Assembly (NCBI GenBank): GCA_964455395.1
Contig: CAYVWB010000114.1
Coordinates: forward strand, 1-9,204
Length of the DNA: 9,204 bases
Direction of reading: 5' to 3'
DNA from: CAYVWB01 sp964455395
GTDB lineage: Bacteria; Desulfobacterota; Desulfovibrionia; Desulfovibrionales; Desulfovibrionaceae
The position numbers were made by a program, and so were the translations under genes. Within the stretch, counting starts at the first letter, position 1. Each line of letters begins with the position of its first letter. Positions 1-6,371 of this stretch are shown one piece after another. Below the pieces are notes generated by a model, which worked only from the letters and a program-made list of their open reading frames with translations, was not told where the DNA came from and ran no database searches.

Positions 1-231
1 TGTCTTATACCGTTTGCCATCGGCGGCAGTTGTCAAGGATTCCTTGACAACTGAAATCGAATCCAACTCCCCGTCCGCAAAGATGTTCTTCAGGTGCAGG
101 GAAATGTTCTGCTTGGTGGCGTCGAAGAGTTCCGCCATCTCCAGCTGCGTCAGCCAGACTGTGTTCTGGTCCGCACGCAGTTGAATCTGGCTGCGGCCGT
201 CTTCGGTGGTGTAGAGAATCAGGTCGTTCAT
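1..231 (-). CDS. rhuM: RhuM family protein, N-terminal 77 residues (runs off the window)
   Basis: The reading frame starts at ATG 231, 4 nt after the hsdS stop, and stays open to base 1. It begins MNDLILYTTEDGRSQIQLR and contains VWLTQLEMAELFDATKQNIS (about residues 25-44), then LHLKNIF and, near the break, SVVKESLTTAADGKRYKT. This pattern (a WLTQ helix-turn-helix-like segment followed by a VVK..LTTAADGK motif) is typical of the RhuM/'virulence RhuM' family first named in a Salmonella pathogenicity island. Such proteins recur inside type I restriction operons, but their molecular role is not settled. The 4-nt gap indicates co-transcription and probable translational coupling with hsdS. The C-terminal part lies outside the window. 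It has no signal peptide or membrane segment. The family call is confident; function is unknown. Confidence 0.88.
   Translation of the reverse strand, partial: MNDLILYTTEDGRSQIQLRADQNTVWLTQLEMAELFDATKQNISLHLKNIFADGELDSISVVKESLTTAADGKRYKT
27..53. repeat. 27-bp near-perfect palindrome inside rhuM
   Basis: Arms cagttgtcaagga (27-39) and tccttgacaactg (41-53) are perfect 13-bp inverted repeats around a single central base. The palindrome encodes the conserved VVKESLTT segment of RhuM. It could be an operator, an mRNA hairpin, or a by-product of codon choice. Confidence 0.75.
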
Positions 232-235
232 GTTG

Positions 236-1474
236 TCAGGATGCCTCAGGCGCCGGAAAAAGCTGCTGCATCAGGCCGCGCTTGTGTTGCTTGAGGGATT
301 CGATCTTCGCAGCCTGCGCGGCGATCCGGGTGTCGAGGGTGGTGAGGCAGGTGGCGATCTTTTGTTGCTCGGCCTCACTAGGTAGCAGTGTTTTCATGTT
401 GAGAATATCTCCACGAGATAGTCCCGGAATAAGATTGCCCATTGCAAGGTCTTCAAGAAGCCTTCTCTTGGACAACAAAAGCTGGAAGTAGAATCTGTTA
501 ACTCCATTTAATGGGCGAACAGCCATTAGTTGTCGTCCCAAGGCTGCTTGCGGTAACGCTAAGTACCAAAGTTCTCCAACGCCACTTCCTTTTACCGTGA
601 TCAAAATATCATGAGCAACGCCCTTGTTGTCGGTCTGTGTAGTCCATTTTGAAACATGCGATTCTTCGTTGGTAAAATCCGAAGGCCCCGTGAAGTATGG
701 AATCTGTCCATGATCACTGTAGTCTGACGGCAATAAATGTACTCCAGAAACAAGCTCAATATGCTCAGATAGCTTCTCTTCTCCCCACTCCCCCTTCCCT
801 CGAAACTCCGGAAACCGCAGCCGCGGCTGAGTTTCGCCGGGCTGGGGGAAGAGCCGCTGCATCAGGCCTTTCTTGTGGGCCTTGAGCGCCTCCAGCTTCC
901 GGCCCTCGGCGGCGATCAACCAGTCCAGCGAACTCAGACACTCGGCGATCTTTTGTTGCTCAGCTGGGGAGGGATAGGCGACCGAAATCTTCGAAATTTG
1001 GCTGGGGTAAAGGTGAGCGACCGTGTCACCTTGGGCCACCTGGGCAATCTTGTGTCGAAGGGGGCTGTTTAACAGGTAACTGAAGAATGGTCCGTGTAAA
1101 TCCGAACGGAGAATGTTGAGGTCGCCTCCAAGTGCAACGCCCTCGTGCATAACGCACGCAGCAGTTGCAATGTCGGCTCGTGTTTCCCCTGATGCGGGAA
1201 GAATGACATCTTCGGCTCGGCTCAGAACAAGTTCGCCAGGTGAAATGTTAGTGCGAGATTGCACCTTGTTGATCATCTCGCCGTAGCACGTATAAAGCTC
1301 TGCGTATCTGATGCAAGGAGTAGTTCCATCTTTCGCAACATCTGCCTTGGAGATGCCCCTACCCTTGGAGATCGTCGCCACCTCCGCGATTAGATCGGAT
1401 TTCCATCCCACTGCATCCCGATACTCCGGAAAACGCAGCTTCGGTGTCACTGTGCGATTGCTTTTTTTGTGCAT
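236..1474 (-). CDS. hsdS: Type I restriction-modification specificity subunit HsdS
   Basis: HsdS recognises the bipartite target and scaffolds HsdM and HsdR. Two tandem half-subunits are visible. Counting from the upstream ATG (1495), each half opens with LRFPE(Y/F)R (about residues 20-26 and 226-232), then a target-recognition domain, then a conserved helical spacer with (A)EQQKIA.CL..LD..IAA...K.E.LK.HK.GLMQ.LFP (about 177-217 and 374-414). The length (412 aa, or 419 from 1495) is normal for a two-TRD HsdS. I prefer the ATG at 1474 because TGAGG lies 8 nt upstream. The ATG at 1495 has a weak site but lies inside the hsdR-tail copy and could be used by coupling. Both TRDs look intact. The gene follows the hsdR-tail fragment and precedes rhuM by 4 nt. 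No hsdM is adjacent. Confidence 0.93.
   Translation of the reverse strand: MHKKSNRTVTPKLRFPEYRDAVGWKSDLIAEVATISKGRGISKADVAKDGTTPCIRYAELYTCYGEMINKVQSRTNISPGELVLSRAEDVILPASGETRADIATAACVMHEGVALGGDLNILRSDLHGPFFSYLLNSPLRHKIAQVAQGDTVAHLYPSQISKISVAYPSPAEQQKIAECLSSLDWLIAAEGRKLEALKAHKKGLMQRLFPQPGETQPRLRFPEFRGKGEWGEEKLSEHIELVSGVHLLPSDYSDHGQIPYFTGPSDFTNEESHVSKWTTQTDNKGVAHDILITVKGSGVGELWYLALPQAALGRQLMAVRPLNGVNRFYFQLLLSKRRLLEDLAMGNLIPGLSRGDILNMKTLLPSEAEQQKIATCLTTLDTRIAAQAAKIESLKQHKRGLMQQLFPAPEAS
258..385 (-). repeat. hsdS conserved-region repeat, C-terminal copy
   Basis: DNA encoding the second helical spacer of HsdS. It matches 849-976 at a constant offset of 591 bp, with identical blocks such as gctgcatcaggcc (265-277) and ggcgatcttttgttgctc (353-370). 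Repeats of this kind permit TRD exchange by recombination. Confidence 0.7.
849..976 (-). repeat. hsdS conserved-region repeat, central copy
   Basis: Partner of 258-385. The identical blocks lie at 856-868 and 944-961. It encodes the central spacer between TRD1 and TRD2. Confidence 0.7.
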
Positions 1475-1484
1475 CGTTTCAGCC

Positions 1485-1649
1485 TCATTGCTCATATGCG
1501 TTCAGTCCGGAGATGGTTCGGCCATCGGCGCGTTTCTTCAGCAGCGGGACCAGGTCGTCCATCAGCGCCAGCTCCTTTTCGCGACGCTCGCGCCAGCCCA
1601 GATCAAGGGGCTCCATGAGGGCGGTGAGCTGCTCGCCGTCGAAGATCAT
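1485..1649 (-). pseudogene. Duplicated HsdR C-terminal fragment, 54 codons with its own ATG
   Basis: This open frame encodes MIFDGEQLTALMEPLDLGWR (residues 1-20) and ends GLNAYEQ, matching the last 54 residues of HsdR (2511-2675) except for two substitutions (A for D, T for S). It has no domain of its own beyond the HsdR tail. Its ATG (1649-1647) overlaps the dinD stop as ATGA, and its TGA (1487-1485) overlaps the N-terminal codons of the longer hsdS frame, so it could be translated by coupling. Seven nucleotide differences separate it from hsdR; five are synonymous. The simplest reading is a remnant of the hsdR end left when dinD was inserted between hsdR and hsdS. A translated mini-protein that touches the HsdR docking surface is possible but unproven. 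Confidence 0.8.
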
Positions 1650-1654
1650 GCGTT
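1487..1654. repeat. 168-bp direct repeat, copy A (left of dinD)
   Basis: Aligned without gaps to 2513-2680 at an offset of exactly 1026 bp with 7 mismatches (about 96% identity). The two copies bracket dinD. The inner edge of this copy falls within the dinD C-terminus: its last two codons and stop (1646-1654) are repeat sequence read in a frame different from hsdR. Confidence 0.93.
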
Positions 1655-2491
1655 TTCCAGCTTGTCCGGATTCTTCAGGGCCTTCTTCTCCTCTTTGGTC
1701 AGGCGGCGCTCGACCTTTTTCACGTCCTCGGCGGGTGGCAGGCTTTCGGGGCGGATTCCCCGACTGAGCAAGGTTTCACGGACGGCCTGGTTGTTGGTAA
1801 CGTGCTCTGAGGATATTTGTGGTTCACTGCGCATGCATTGCTCACGTGCGTTATGAATGGTGATTTCGGTGGCGAAATCCTTGGCCTTGAGAATGATCGT
1901 AGGGGCGAAGTCGGCCAGTGGGCGATTGTTCGGCACGCGCCACTGGGCTTTCATTGACCGGGTGCTTTTGCCAAACAGCGCTTGGTCGCCTTTGCTGCGG
2001 ATGAGGGCGAAGTTCTGGTTGCCGCCGGTTTGTTCGAAGATGACCTCGGAGAGTTCATTTTCAGTGTCAGAGAGCTTACGACGGGCGGAAACGCGCTCGG
2101 CTTCGAGCAGTCGCTGCTCAATGAGTTCAGCCCTGCGCGTCTGGATCGCAAAGTAGGTCTGCGCAAAGGCGACAGGCTTTTTACCCGGATCGCCGTTTTG
2201 CGCGACCAGGTAACATGCATAGCGCGTCAGCATGATGTCGCTGATTTCGCGCTGGCTGCCGGAGCCAAGCTCGACCATTTTCCCGACATCGGCAAAATGG
2301 TCCTCCACGTCGTGGCCTGAAACTTCGCAGGCCGTTTTGGCCTTGCCGACAACATTCAGGAAATTGTCCCACTTGGCATAGCCCAGTAGATGTTGAAGAT
2401 CCCGAGCCAGCCAGAATTCCACCCCGTTTTCTGTTTGCTGTGCGTGGCCTTCGAATGTTTCTGTCATCATCTGAACCTGATTGGATTCCAT
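1646..2491 (-). CDS. dinD: DinD-like DNA-damage-inducible protein
   Basis: A 281-residue protein, close to the 274 residues of E. coli DinD. It has a BRO-N-like N-terminal half with FWLARDLQHLLGYAKWDNF (about 26-44), the segment SRYACYLV-like TRYACYLVAQNGDP (89-102) and QTYFAIQTRRAEL (111-123), and a C-terminal region ending in a basic ERRLTKEEKKALK stretch. E. coli DinD is SOS-induced and its protein inhibits RecA-mediated strand exchange. DinD homologues are frequent inside type I restriction loci. The start ATG has GGAG about 9 nt upstream and lies 19 nt after the hsdR stop. I see no LexA box in that gap, so it is probably read from the hsdR transcript rather than SOS-controlled. The last two codons and stop come from the duplicated hsdR tail, so the C-terminus may differ slightly from its relatives. 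Confidence 0.9.
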   Translation of the reverse strand: MESNQVQMMTETFEGHAQQTENGVEFWLARDLQHLLGYAKWDNFLNVVGKAKTACEVSGHDVEDHFADVGKMVELGSGSQREISDIMLTRYACYLVAQNGDPGKKPVAFAQTYFAIQTRRAELIEQRLLEAERVSARRKLSDTENELSEVIFEQTGGNQNFALIRSKGDQALFGKSTRSMKAQWRVPNNRPLADFAPTIILKAKDFATEITIHNAREQCMRSEPQISSEHVTNNQAVRETLLSRGIRPESLPPAEDVKKVERRLTKEEKKALKNPDKLENA

Positions 2492-2510
2492 TCAGCTGTC
2501 TCCGTGTAGT

Positions 2511-5500
2511 TTATTGCTCATATGCGTTCAGTCCGGAGATGCTTCGGCCATCGGCGCGTTTCTTCAGCAGCGGGACCAAGTCGTCCATCAGCGCCAGCTC
2601 CTTTTCGCGACGCTCGCGCCAGCCCAGATCGAGGGGTTCCATGAGGTCGGTGAGTTGCTCCCCGTCGAAGATCATGCGTTCGAGGATGGCGTCCACAAAG
2701 TGTTGCAGCGCCTCGTTCCTCAGGCCGTGTTTCTGGGCGACGGCGGCGAGTTCGGTGGCGTGGCGCTCGTCTTTGAAGCGCTGGTAGCCGCCCCGGACCT
2801 GCTCCTCGGTGAGGGGCTGGCCGGTTTCGAGCGTGCGGACGTATTCGCTTATCTCGTCGAGTTCGTCCATGAACTTGGCGTCGGAGCGGATGAGGCGGAT
2901 GAGCTGCTCGCGGCTCATTTCCTGCTGGCTCGGCGTCTGCCCGCTGAAACGGGCGATGAGGTTCATGATGTAGTCGTAGTCGATGTCGGCCGAGGCGAAG
3001 AGGACGAACTCGAAATCGAGCTGGTCGATGGCTTCCTGCGTGGCGCTGTCGCCCTCATCTGCAGAGTCGGCGCCAGTCCTGTCCTGTTTGGCTTTGAGGC
3101 GTTTGGCGGTTTCGAGGTACACGCCGCGGAAGGCGCGGGCATCGTCTTTTGGCAGCGTCTGCTCTATCTCCTGGCGCTGTTCGTCGCTGAGGTCGGTGTA
3201 CTGCTCAAGCTGGGTGGTGAGGCGCTGCACCTCTTTGAACTGCTTGACGAAAGCGGCGCGTGCGTCGTCGCCCCTGAGGTTGGGCACGGCTTCGGGGCGC
3301 GGGTCAAGGCCCTGGGACTGGAGGAAGTCGTCCAGTTTCCGCCTGGCGGCCTTGAGTTGTTCGATCACCACAGGGGCCTTGTCCACGAGCCAGATTTCTT
3401 TGGCCTGTTCGGCTCGTGCGCCGGAAAACATGGTGATGGCTTCATCGACCTTGTTCTGCTGGCCGCGAAAGTCGAGGATGTGACCGTAGGGCTTGGCGGC
3501 GTTGAGCACGCGGTTGGTGCGGGAGAATGCCTGGATGAGCCCGTGGTGCTTGAGGTTTTTATCGACGTAGAGGGTGTTGAGGTATTTGGCGTCGAAGCCG
3601 GTCAGAAGCATGTCCACGACGATGGTGATGTCGATCTTCTCCGCCCCTTTCTTGGGGAGGTCGCGATTGGGGTATTTCTGGTCCTTGATGCGCTTCTGGA
3701 CGTCCTGGTAGTAGGCGTCGAAATCGCCGATGGAGTGGTTCGTGCCGTAGCGGGCGTTATAATCGGCCATGATGGTCTTGAGCGCTTCCTTTTTCTTCTC
3801 CGGCTCCTGCTGATTGTCTTCGAGCTCCTGGGGCAGGTCTTCCTGGAGCTGCTTGACGTCGGGGTTGCCCTCGGCGGGCGGGGAGAAGACGGCGGCTACC
3901 TTGAGGGGGGCGAAGTCGGGATCGCCGGCCTGGCGCTCGGCCTGAACCTGCTTGAAAAGTTCATAATACTCGATGGCGTCGTTGATCGAGGCCGTGGCAA
4001 AGAGCGCGTTGAAGCGGCGCTCGCCGGTGGCGGCGTCGTGCTTGGCGAGGATGGCGTCGATGACGGCGCGCTTGGCAAGGGGTTCGCCCGGCCTTGGCGG
4101 GTTTTGGCCGTCGGCCTTGAAGTAATCCACGTGGAAGCGAAGGACGTTTTTGTCCTCGATGGCGTGGGTGATGGTGTAGGCGTGGAGTTCGCTGTGGAAA
4201 AGGTCCTGGGTGGTGCTAAGCGTCTGGACGTTGTCCTCGATCTGCCGGGCGGTGGCGTTTTCTGGGAAGATTGGCGTGCCGGTAAAGCCGAAGAGTTGGG
4301 CCTTTGGGAAGAAGTTTTTGATGGTTTGGTGAGTCTGCCCGAACTGGGAGCGGTGGCACTCGTCGAAGATGAAGACCATGCGCTTGTTGCTGAGGGGCTC
4401 AAGGCGCTGTTTGAAGGTGGCCTTGCCGTTCTTCTTGTCGGGGTTGTTGTATTTGCTGGTTTCGTCGAGGGCGAGGCCCAGCTTCTGGATGGTGGTGACG
4501 ATGACCTTGTCGGCGTAGTCATCGGAGACGAGGCGGCGGACGAGCGTAGCGGTGTTGGTGTTTTCCTCGACGCAGCCTTCCTGGAAGCGATTGAACTCTT
4601 CGCGGGTCTGGCGGTCGAGGTCTTTGCGGTCAACGACGAAAAGGCACTTGTGAATGTCGGGGTTGCGTTTGAGGAGTGTTGAGGCTTTGAAGGAAGTGAG
4701 GGTCTTGCCTGACCCGGTGGTGTGCCAGATGTAGCCGTTGCCGCGATTCTCACGGATGCACAGATCGATGGCCTCGACGGCATACACCTGGTAGGGGCGC
4801 ATCATGAGCATCTTCTGCTCGGAGGCCACGAGGACCATGTAGCGGCTGATTGTCGTTGCGAGAGTACACTTGGGTAGAAAGGACTCGGCGAAGTCGTCGA
4901 GGTGAGTGATCTTGGTATTGTCTTCAGCGGCGTGCTGGTAGATGGGCAGAAAGCTTTCATCAACGTCAAAGGCGAAATGGCGGTCGTTGTTATTGGCGAA
5001 GTAGTATGTCTCGGTCTTGTTGGAGACGATGAAGAGCTGGACAAAACAGAGCAGGGTTTTTGTATAGCCATTGCCAGGGTCTTTTTTGTAATCGACTACC
5101 TGCTGCATGGCCCGGCGGGGGCTTATGCCGAGAGTCTTGAGTTCGATCTGCACGGCAGGGATGCCATTGATCAACAGCATGACATCGTAGCGCTGGAAGC
5201 TGTTGTCGGTATTGATGCGGAGCTGATTGACGACTTCGAAGGTGTTTTTGCACCAGTCCTTGATGTTGACGAGGGTGTAGTTGAGCGGGGTGCCGTCGTC
5301 GCGGGTGAAGCTGTTGATCTCGCGGAGCAGGGTCGCGGCGATGAAGACGTCGGGGGTGATGATCTCGTCGAGGAGGCGCTTGAATTCGCCGTCGGTGAGC
5401 TGGACGCGGTTGAGGGCCTGGAAGTGGTTGCGGAAGTTGCCTTCGAGGCCGGCGCGGTCCCGGATGTCTGGGCGGTGGGTGTATTTGAGATCGGTCAGTT

Positions 5501-5537
5501 TGCCGATCAGTGCTTGTTCGAGCTCTTGCTCAGTCAT
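2511..5537 (-). CDS. hsdR: Type I restriction endonuclease motor subunit HsdR
   Basis: HsdR translocates DNA with ATP hydrolysis and cleaves it remotely from the HsdS target. From ATG 5537 the protein has 1008 residues, the usual size. Visible order: an N-terminal PD-(D/E)xK nuclease with D118 (RYDVM) and E132-L-K134 (IELK); Walker A HTTGSGKT (272-279); DECH (392-395); FTGTP (418-422); motif V LLTGFD (644-649); motif VI QAFSRTNR (669-676); and a helical C-terminal domain ending GLNAYEQ. All key residues are present, so the subunit looks functional. A longer frame reaches 5591, but GAGGAAA sits just before MTEQELEQ, which fixes the start. The 154 bp upstream (5538-5691) shows only a weak CCCC/GGGG hairpin (about 5653-5665) and no convincing promoter. 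dinD follows after 19 nt. No hsdM adjoins it. Confidence 0.96.
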   Translation of the reverse strand: MTEQELEQALIGKLTDLKYTHRPDIRDRAGLEGNFRNHFQALNRVQLTDGEFKRLLDEIITPDVFIAATLLREINSFTRDDGTPLNYTLVNIKDWCKNTFEVVNQLRINTDNSFQRYDVMLLINGIPAVQIELKTLGISPRRAMQQVVDYKKDPGNGYTKTLLCFVQLFIVSNKTETYYFANNNDRHFAFDVDESFLPIYQHAAEDNTKITHLDDFAESFLPKCTLATTISRYMVLVASEQKMLMMRPYQVYAVEAIDLCIRENRGNGYIWHTTGSGKTLTSFKASTLLKRNPDIHKCLFVVDRKDLDRQTREEFNRFQEGCVEENTNTATLVRRLVSDDYADKVIVTTIQKLGLALDETSKYNNPDKKNGKATFKQRLEPLSNKRMVFIFDECHRSQFGQTHQTIKNFFPKAQLFGFTGTPIFPENATARQIEDNVQTLSTTQDLFHSELHAYTITHAIEDKNVLRFHVDYFKADGQNPPRPGEPLAKRAVIDAILAKHDAATGERRFNALFATASINDAIEYYELFKQVQAERQAGDPDFAPLKVAAVFSPPAEGNPDVKQLQEDLPQELEDNQQEPEKKKEALKTIMADYNARYGTNHSIGDFDAYYQDVQKRIKDQKYPNRDLPKKGAEKIDITIVVDMLLTGFDAKYLNTLYVDKNLKHHGLIQAFSRTNRVLNAAKPYGHILDFRGQQNKVDEAITMFSGARAEQAKEIWLVDKAPVVIEQLKAARRKLDDFLQSQGLDPRPEAVPNLRGDDARAAFVKQFKEVQRLTTQLEQYTDLSDEQRQEIEQTLPKDDARAFRGVYLETAKRLKAKQDRTGADSADEGDSATQEAIDQLDFEFVLFASADIDYDYIMNLIARFSGQTPSQQEMSREQLIRLIRSDAKFMDELDEISEYVRTLETGQPLTEEQVRGGYQRFKDERHATELAAVAQKHGLRNEALQHFVDAILERMIFDGEQLTDLMEPLDLGWRERREKELALMDDLVPLLKKRADGRSISGLNAYEQ
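2513..2680. repeat. 168-bp direct repeat, copy B (3' end of hsdR)
   Basis: The intact partner of 1487-1654, made of the last 56 codons of hsdR. The stop codon is TAA here and TGA in copy A, and similarity ends abruptly beyond it, marking the dinD cassette junction. Confidence 0.93.
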
Positions 5538-5691
5538 TGTTTCCTCTCTTTGAAACCAGGGGCATCTGTCGGCTTCATCCATTCCAGGCAAGACTTATCG
5601 TTTTTACCATTCGGCCGTAACGGATATCACCTACGCCGGGTTCGGCTAACTGCCCCGCGCGAGGGGATCGCCCTCTTTGCTTTGGGGCTTG

Positions 5692-5754
5692 CTATCCAGA
5701 ACCAGAGCCGTTATTTTTCAAGTTATCCTCTTTGTTTATGGCTTCACTAGCCAT
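5692..5754 (-). pseudogene. 20-codon ORF, possible 5' remnant of hsdM
   Basis: An ATG that shares one base with the stop of the upstream HTH gene (TGATG) opens MASEAINKEDNLKNNGSG, then closes at TAG (5694-5692). The Lys/Asn/Gly/Ser-rich leader resembles the disordered N-termini that often precede the N6-methylase N-domain in HsdM proteins. Such HTH genes commonly sit directly before hsdM. The upstream gene's 3' end (GGATAAAGAAGAGCGG) supplies a purine-rich ribosome site. Inference: hsdM was deleted here and only its first codons remain. Alternatives are a short leader peptide coupling the HTH gene to hsdR, or chance. Confidence in the hsdM origin is low to moderate; the ORF and overlap are directly visible. 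Confidence 0.4.
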
Positions 5755-5960
5755 CACCGCTCTTCTTTATCCTTTGCCCCGCCGGCACCGCCAGCCTTCA
5801 CCCACTCGTCCACCTCGTCAGTTTTGAACTTCCAGAGGCGGCCAACCTTGTGAGCGGGCATGCTGCGTCCCGCTATCCAGCGGTAGATGGTGTCGATGCT
5901 GACCCCGAGATGTTGGGCAATCTCCTCGGCTGAAAGCCAGCGATTTTGTTCTGATGCCAT
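5754..5960 (-). CDS. Excisionase-family helix-turn-helix DNA-binding protein
   Basis: A 68-residue protein with a MerR/excisionase (HTH_17) fold. WLSAEEIAQHLGVSIDTIYRWI (about residues 8-29) forms the helix-turn-helix, MPAHKVGRLWKF (34-45) the wing, and DEVDEWV (48-54) the closing helix; the tail is Gly/Lys/Glu-rich. The start has GGAGAG about 8 nt upstream. Proteins of this type act as recombination directionality factors in elements or as small regulators. Very similar ones are common immediately upstream of type I restriction operons, so here it is more likely a restriction-locus regulator than a true Xis. Its stop overlaps the start of a 20-codon ORF. A candidate promoter lies about 85-110 bp upstream of the start. 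Confidence 0.85.
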   Translation of the reverse strand: MASEQNRWLSAEEIAQHLGVSIDTIYRWIAGRSMPAHKVGRLWKFKTDEVDEWVKAGGAGGAKDKEER

Positions 5961-6371
5961 GTGCTCTCCGCTTTGGGCCGTCTGGCCGTGAAAGCAGCTG
6001 TTCCAAGGGGGTAGCCCCGGAGAATGAGAAGAATGTCTGGCACATTAGAGGAGTGTCGAGTATCGGTCAAACGATTTGTGCTGCACCTTTGCGGCAGCAA
6101 ACCGCAGAAACCGACTTTGTCAGGTAAGGATGGGCAAGTGGTAAGGTCGAGCAGTTGGGCGTCATATCTGCGGTTCACCTGATCACGAGGCTGGATTTGT
6201 ATTCTTCAGGCAGGACCACATTGATGTAGTGGTACCGCCTTCGAAGACCAGGCAGTGAGAGGGAGTGAGGTCCGCTGGTAATCCCCCTGAACAATCACTT
6301 CTGAAAAGCAGAATCTTCTCGTAAACCCAGGTGAGGAACAATTTTCTCAGGACATCCCGATATTTCGACAG
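5961..6371. other. Intergenic region between relaxase and restriction operon
   Basis: 411 bp without a convincing gene. It contains a candidate minus-strand promoter (6044-6070) and a short tgcgg/ccgca hairpin (around 6088-6104). A minus-strand open frame at 5873-6178 runs through it but overlaps the HTH gene and shows no recognisable motif. I see no strong terminator behind the relaxase gene and nothing identifiable in 6180-6371. Confidence 0.6.
6044..6070 (-). promoter_or_regulatory. Candidate sigma-70 promoter for the HTH-hsdR-dinD-hsdS-rhuM operon
   Basis: On the minus strand TTGACC (6070-6065) is followed by TCTAAT (6049-6044) with a 15-nt spacer, one base shorter than ideal limits; TTTGAC gives 16. 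Transcription would begin near 6037, leaving a leader of about 75 nt before the HTH ATG. The call rests on consensus only. Confidence 0.35.

Noticed and set aside
2489..2515. LexA box upstream of dinD
   Set aside because: No CTG-N10-CAG pattern is present between the hsdR stop and the dinD start.
2481..4682. 733-codon plus-strand open frame opposite hsdR
   Set aside because: It is wholly antisense to a motif-complete hsdR; its composition (Val/Gly/Leu/Asp runs) and lack of family motifs mark it as a shadow of GC-rich codons.
5538..5591. 18-codon N-terminal extension of HsdR
   Set aside because: GAGGAAA directly before ATG 5537 and the family's usual N-terminus favour the internal start.
5873..6178. 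101-codon minus-strand ORF upstream of the HTH gene
   Set aside because: It overlaps the HTH gene out of frame, covers the candidate promoter and shows no recognisable features.
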